7,679 nt of DNA from Sinorhizobium sp. (GTDB lineage Bacteria > Pseudomonadota > Alphaproteobacteria > Rhizobiales > Rhizobiaceae), in assembly GCA_031178305.1 (NCBI GenBank), contig JAPSJG010000176.1:1-7679 (forward strand), given 5' to 3'. Shown one piece after another: positions 5,930 to 7,679 of the stretch. Position 1 is the stretch's first letter. Every line of letters begins with the position of its first letter. Below the pieces are notes generated by a model that was given only the letters and a program-made list of their open reading frames with translations, made no database searches and was not told the origin of the DNA. A program made the translations under genes and the position numbers.

Positions 5930-6032
5930 CTACGACCGAGGCGGCCCGCAGGAGAATGCGTGGTCAGAGATCACTGGGTCGGCGTCAACAGTGAAGGCCT
6001 GGCAAGATTCGATCCTCAAGCACTCACATTGC
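5930..6032. other. Spacer downstream of the enoyl-CoA hydratase
   Basis: No gene is seen. A 6-bp inverted repeat, TCACTG (5971-5976) and CAGTGA (5989-5994) with a 12-nt loop, lies about 40 nt past the hydratase stop and could be a weak terminator. It has no T tract. The upstream end of the FAD oxidase remnant may extend into this stretch, but I cannot recognise it. Confidence 0.3.
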
Positions 6033-6833
6033 TTAACGGCCGACGTAGATCGGTTGCCGTTTCTCACCAAAGGCAAGTCGACCTTCCCGCCGATCCTCCG
6101 TGTCGCGCAGGATACCCCAAGCAAGTTCGGAGAGCTGGAACGCCTGCGCTTTGGACATATTGGCGGATTGGCTCGCGATCATCTTCACGAGTTGCACTGC
6201 AATCGGACCGTTGCCGGCGACCGTCGTCGCGATATTCTCGATCAAGGCCTCCAATTCGCCGTCGGCGCAAAGATCGGTCGCTAAACCGATCTGATAAGCT
6301 CTCTTGGCATCGATGCGCTCCCCAGTGAGCAGCATGCGCCGCGCCACACCCTTGGGTACGGCGTCGAGCAGGCTCGGAACACCGCCCCCGCCAGGAAGGC
6401 TGGAGACCACGACTTCAGGCAGACCGAAGCTCGAGCCCTCGGTCGCAATGATGAAGTCGCACTGCAGGGCCAGTTCAAGGCCGCCGCCAAGGCAGAAACC
6501 GTTGACCGCCGCTATTAGCGGTTTGCGGATTTCGAGCGTTTGCAGGTCGAAGAGGCGGATATAGAGCCCCTGGTCCCCTGCCTGCGAGAGCGGCAGCCCA
6601 AAGGCCGCCGCAGGGCTGCGTTCGTTGTCGCGGCTGGCTGTCAGATCAGCTCCGACGCAGAAGGCCCGGCCCGTTCCCGTGAGCACGAGGACCCGCACCG
6701 CCTGGTTGTCCGATGCCTGCTTGAGCGCCGACCGAAGTTCGTAGAGATGTGTCACATCCAGCGCGTTCAGCTTCTCCGGTCGATCGATCCGGATGGTCGC
6801 CACTGCTCCGTTGATCGTTGTCACGATTGTCAT
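6033..6833 (-). CDS. Enoyl-CoA hydratase/isomerase family protein
   Basis: This is a 266-aa crotonase-fold enzyme, predicted to add water across the double bond of a 2-enoyl-CoA to give a 3-hydroxyacyl-CoA in the cytosol. The oxyanion-hole segments are FCVGADL (residues 58-64) and NGFCLGGGLEL (111-121). Both catalytic glutamates of true hydratases are present: E120 (GGGLEL, equal to rat E144) and E140 (FGLPEV, equal to rat E164), so hydratase rather than isomerase-only activity is likely. The C-terminus (FGEKRQPIYVGR) is typical. ATG 6833 is chosen because GAGGG lies 5 nt upstream and the family motif starts right after it; an in-frame upstream start at 6875 would run into the preceding SDR gene. 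The ribosome binding site overlaps that gene's TGA, with a 7-nt gap between genes, so translation is probably coupled. It acts with the SDR and thiolase upstream. Confidence 0.95.
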   Translation of the reverse strand: MTIVTTINGAVATIRIDRPEKLNALDVTHLYELRSALKQASDNQAVRVLVLTGTGRAFCVGADLTASRDNERSPAAAFGLPLSQAGDQGLYIRLFDLQTLEIRKPLIAAVNGFCLGGGLELALQCDFIIATEGSSFGLPEVVVSSLPGGGGVPSLLDAVPKGVARRMLLTGERIDAKRAYQIGLATDLCADGELEALIENIATTVAGNGPIAVQLVKMIASQSANMSKAQAFQLSELAWGILRDTEDRREGRLAFGEKRQPIYVGR

Positions 6834-6840
6834 GATGCCC

Positions 6841-7596
6841 TCACACGCTTGGACTGGACAATGAACGACCGCCACAGACGTAAAGAAGCTGGCCGGTGAT
6901 GTAGGCGCTCGCCTTCGAGCTGAAGAAAAGCACCGCCTGCGCTATGTCTTCCGGCGTGCCTATCCGCTGCATGGGCACGCTTTTCTTCAGCCGCTCCTGC
7001 ACATCGGTTGCGAATGTCTGGAAAAGTGGTGTTTCAACGATGCCAGGTGCAACGGCGTTGACGGTGATGCCCTGCGATGCCAGCTCGATCGCAAGGCTCC
7101 GCGTGAGGCTGACGACTCCACCCTTGGCCGCCGAATAGTTCGCCTGGCCGAAACCGCCGAGCCAAGCGCGCGACGAAATGTTGATGATCCGGCCATATTG
7201 CCGGTCGGTCATATGGGGCACGACCGCCTTGCAGGTGAGGAATTGGGACTTGAGATTGGTGGCGATGACGCTGTCCCAGTCGTCCTCTTCCATTTTGACG
7301 AGACGGCGGTCGCGCACGATGCCGGCATTGTTGACAAGCACGTCGATCCGGCCGAACCGCTCAATGACCGTGGCCACAGCTTGCTCGACTTCGTCACGTT
7401 TGGTGATATCGGTGCGGATGCCGACGGCGTTTCGCCCTAAGTGAGCAGTCATCAGCTCGGCGGCGGTGGCGGCGAGCGCATCGGCGTCGAGATCGAGCAG
7501 CACTACGTCCATACCCGCCGCCAACAGGGCTTCGGCAATCCCGCGGCCTATGCCACGCGCACCGCCGGTGACGATGGCAACATTTTGATCGCTCAT
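6841..7596 (-). CDS. FabG-like SDR, probable 3-hydroxyacyl-CoA dehydrogenase
   Basis: This complete 251-aa short-chain dehydrogenase has TGGARGIG (residues 10-17), NNAG (89-92) followed by the FabG-type IVRDRRLVKM, N114, S141, Y154-x3-K158 (YSAAK), and APGIVETP (183-190). D35 at the end of the second strand (VVLLDLD) is typical of NAD(H)-preferring members, which fits an oxidising role. Set between a thiolase-like gene and an enoyl-CoA hydratase, its likely reaction is oxidation of a 3-hydroxyacyl-CoA to the 3-oxoacyl-CoA (inference); fatty-acid synthesis FabG is less likely in this context. ATG 7596 is chosen because it begins MSDQNVAIVTGG and lies one base after the upstream stop; an in-frame ATG at 7632 would overlap the thiolase-like gene. 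The Shine-Dalgarno region is only GGGGGTG. Confidence 0.93.
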   Translation of the reverse strand: MSDQNVAIVTGGARGIGRGIAEALLAAGMDVVLLDLDADALAATAAELMTAHLGRNAVGIRTDITKRDEVEQAVATVIERFGRIDVLVNNAGIVRDRRLVKMEEDDWDSVIATNLKSQFLTCKAVVPHMTDRQYGRIINISSRAWLGGFGQANYSAAKGGVVSLTRSLAIELASQGITVNAVAPGIVETPLFQTFATDVQERLKKSVPMQRIGTPEDIAQAVLFFSSKASAYITGQLLYVCGGRSLSSPSV

Positions 7597-7597
7597 T

Positions 7598-7679
7598 TTA
7601 CACCCCCAGAATGTGAACCGCGGACGCTGCATGGTCGACTCCCGCGATGCCGCCGCCGGTGCACTGTGTGAGGCCGAGG
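7598..7679 (-). CDS. Thiolase-family protein, C-terminal end (rest outside window)
   Basis: The last 26 codons and TAA stop of a gene entering from the right edge are visible. They read L-G-L-T-Q, then CTGGGIAGVDHAASAVHIL, then G-V. The CxGGG motif followed by a short hydrophobic strand is the usual C-terminal end of thiolases, whose cysteine takes part in catalysis (cleavage of 3-oxoacyl-CoA with CoA). The sequence resembles the SCP-x/lipid-transfer type. The other two frames here give no family-like peptide. The stop (7600-7598) is one base from the ATG of the SDR at 7596, so the genes form one transcript and are probably translationally coupled. Only 26 residues can be seen, so the subfamily is uncertain. 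Confidence 0.65.
   Translation of the reverse strand, partial: LGLTQCTGGGIAGVDHAASAVHILGV

Noticed and set aside
4573..5994. A 473-codon open frame on the plus strand
   Set aside because: It lies antisense to the clear SDR at 4627-5604 and the oxidase remnant. It shows no family motif, and its length is explained by the high GC content and the codon bias of the opposite strand.
1..7679. Mobile element, phage, CRISPR, toxin-antitoxin or defence system
   Set aside because: I saw no transposase, integrase, repeat-spacer pattern, terminal inverted repeats or defence-type domains. The genes are ordinary metabolic enzymes and regulators.

Overview
The window is GC-rich, with rhizobial-type alphaproteobacterial gene content (an inference from the soluble class III cyclase with a GAF-like N-terminus, several short-chain dehydrogenases (SDRs) with divergent regulators, and codon use; no 16S or other marker is present). 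It reads as an ordinary accessory metabolic region. I see no phage, IS element, CRISPR array, toxin-antitoxin pair or tRNA.

Left part (1-2539): an SDR whose 3' end lies off the left edge runs leftward. Facing away from it is a LysR regulator, followed 25 nt later by a class III adenylate cyclase with complete catalytic residues. A 19-bp palindrome containing a LysR-type T-N11-A box ends right at the lysR-type start codon.

Middle part (2540-4559): a second, different SDR (leftward, 268 aa) is convergent with the cyclase, with a 9-bp inverted repeat in the gap. It is divergent from an AraC-type regulator that is split by an apparent 1-nt deletion near 4017. The architecture 'SDR facing away from its regulator' thus occurs twice in the window.

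Right-middle part (4560-6032): a third SDR, about 70% identical to the left-edge SDR over 101 residues, has an apparent 1-nt deletion at 4852/4853 that replaces its normal C-terminus. The stop codon in the restored frame (4757-4759) is followed at once by a perfect 10-bp stem-loop, which supports the older gene end. Upstream of it is a short, frame-broken remnant resembling the C-terminal part of a berberine-bridge-type FAD-linked oxidase. Three adjacent loci between about 4.0 and 5.9 kb therefore carry frame lesions, while the genes on both sides are intact.

Right part (6033-7679): a tightly packed leftward operon consists of the last 26 codons of a thiolase-like gene, a FabG-like SDR (probably an NAD-dependent 3-hydroxyacyl-CoA dehydrogenase) and an enoyl-CoA hydratase. 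Spacings of 1 and 7 nt suggest translational coupling. Together they would supply the hydration, oxidation and thiolysis steps of a beta-oxidation-type pathway on an unknown acyl-CoA.
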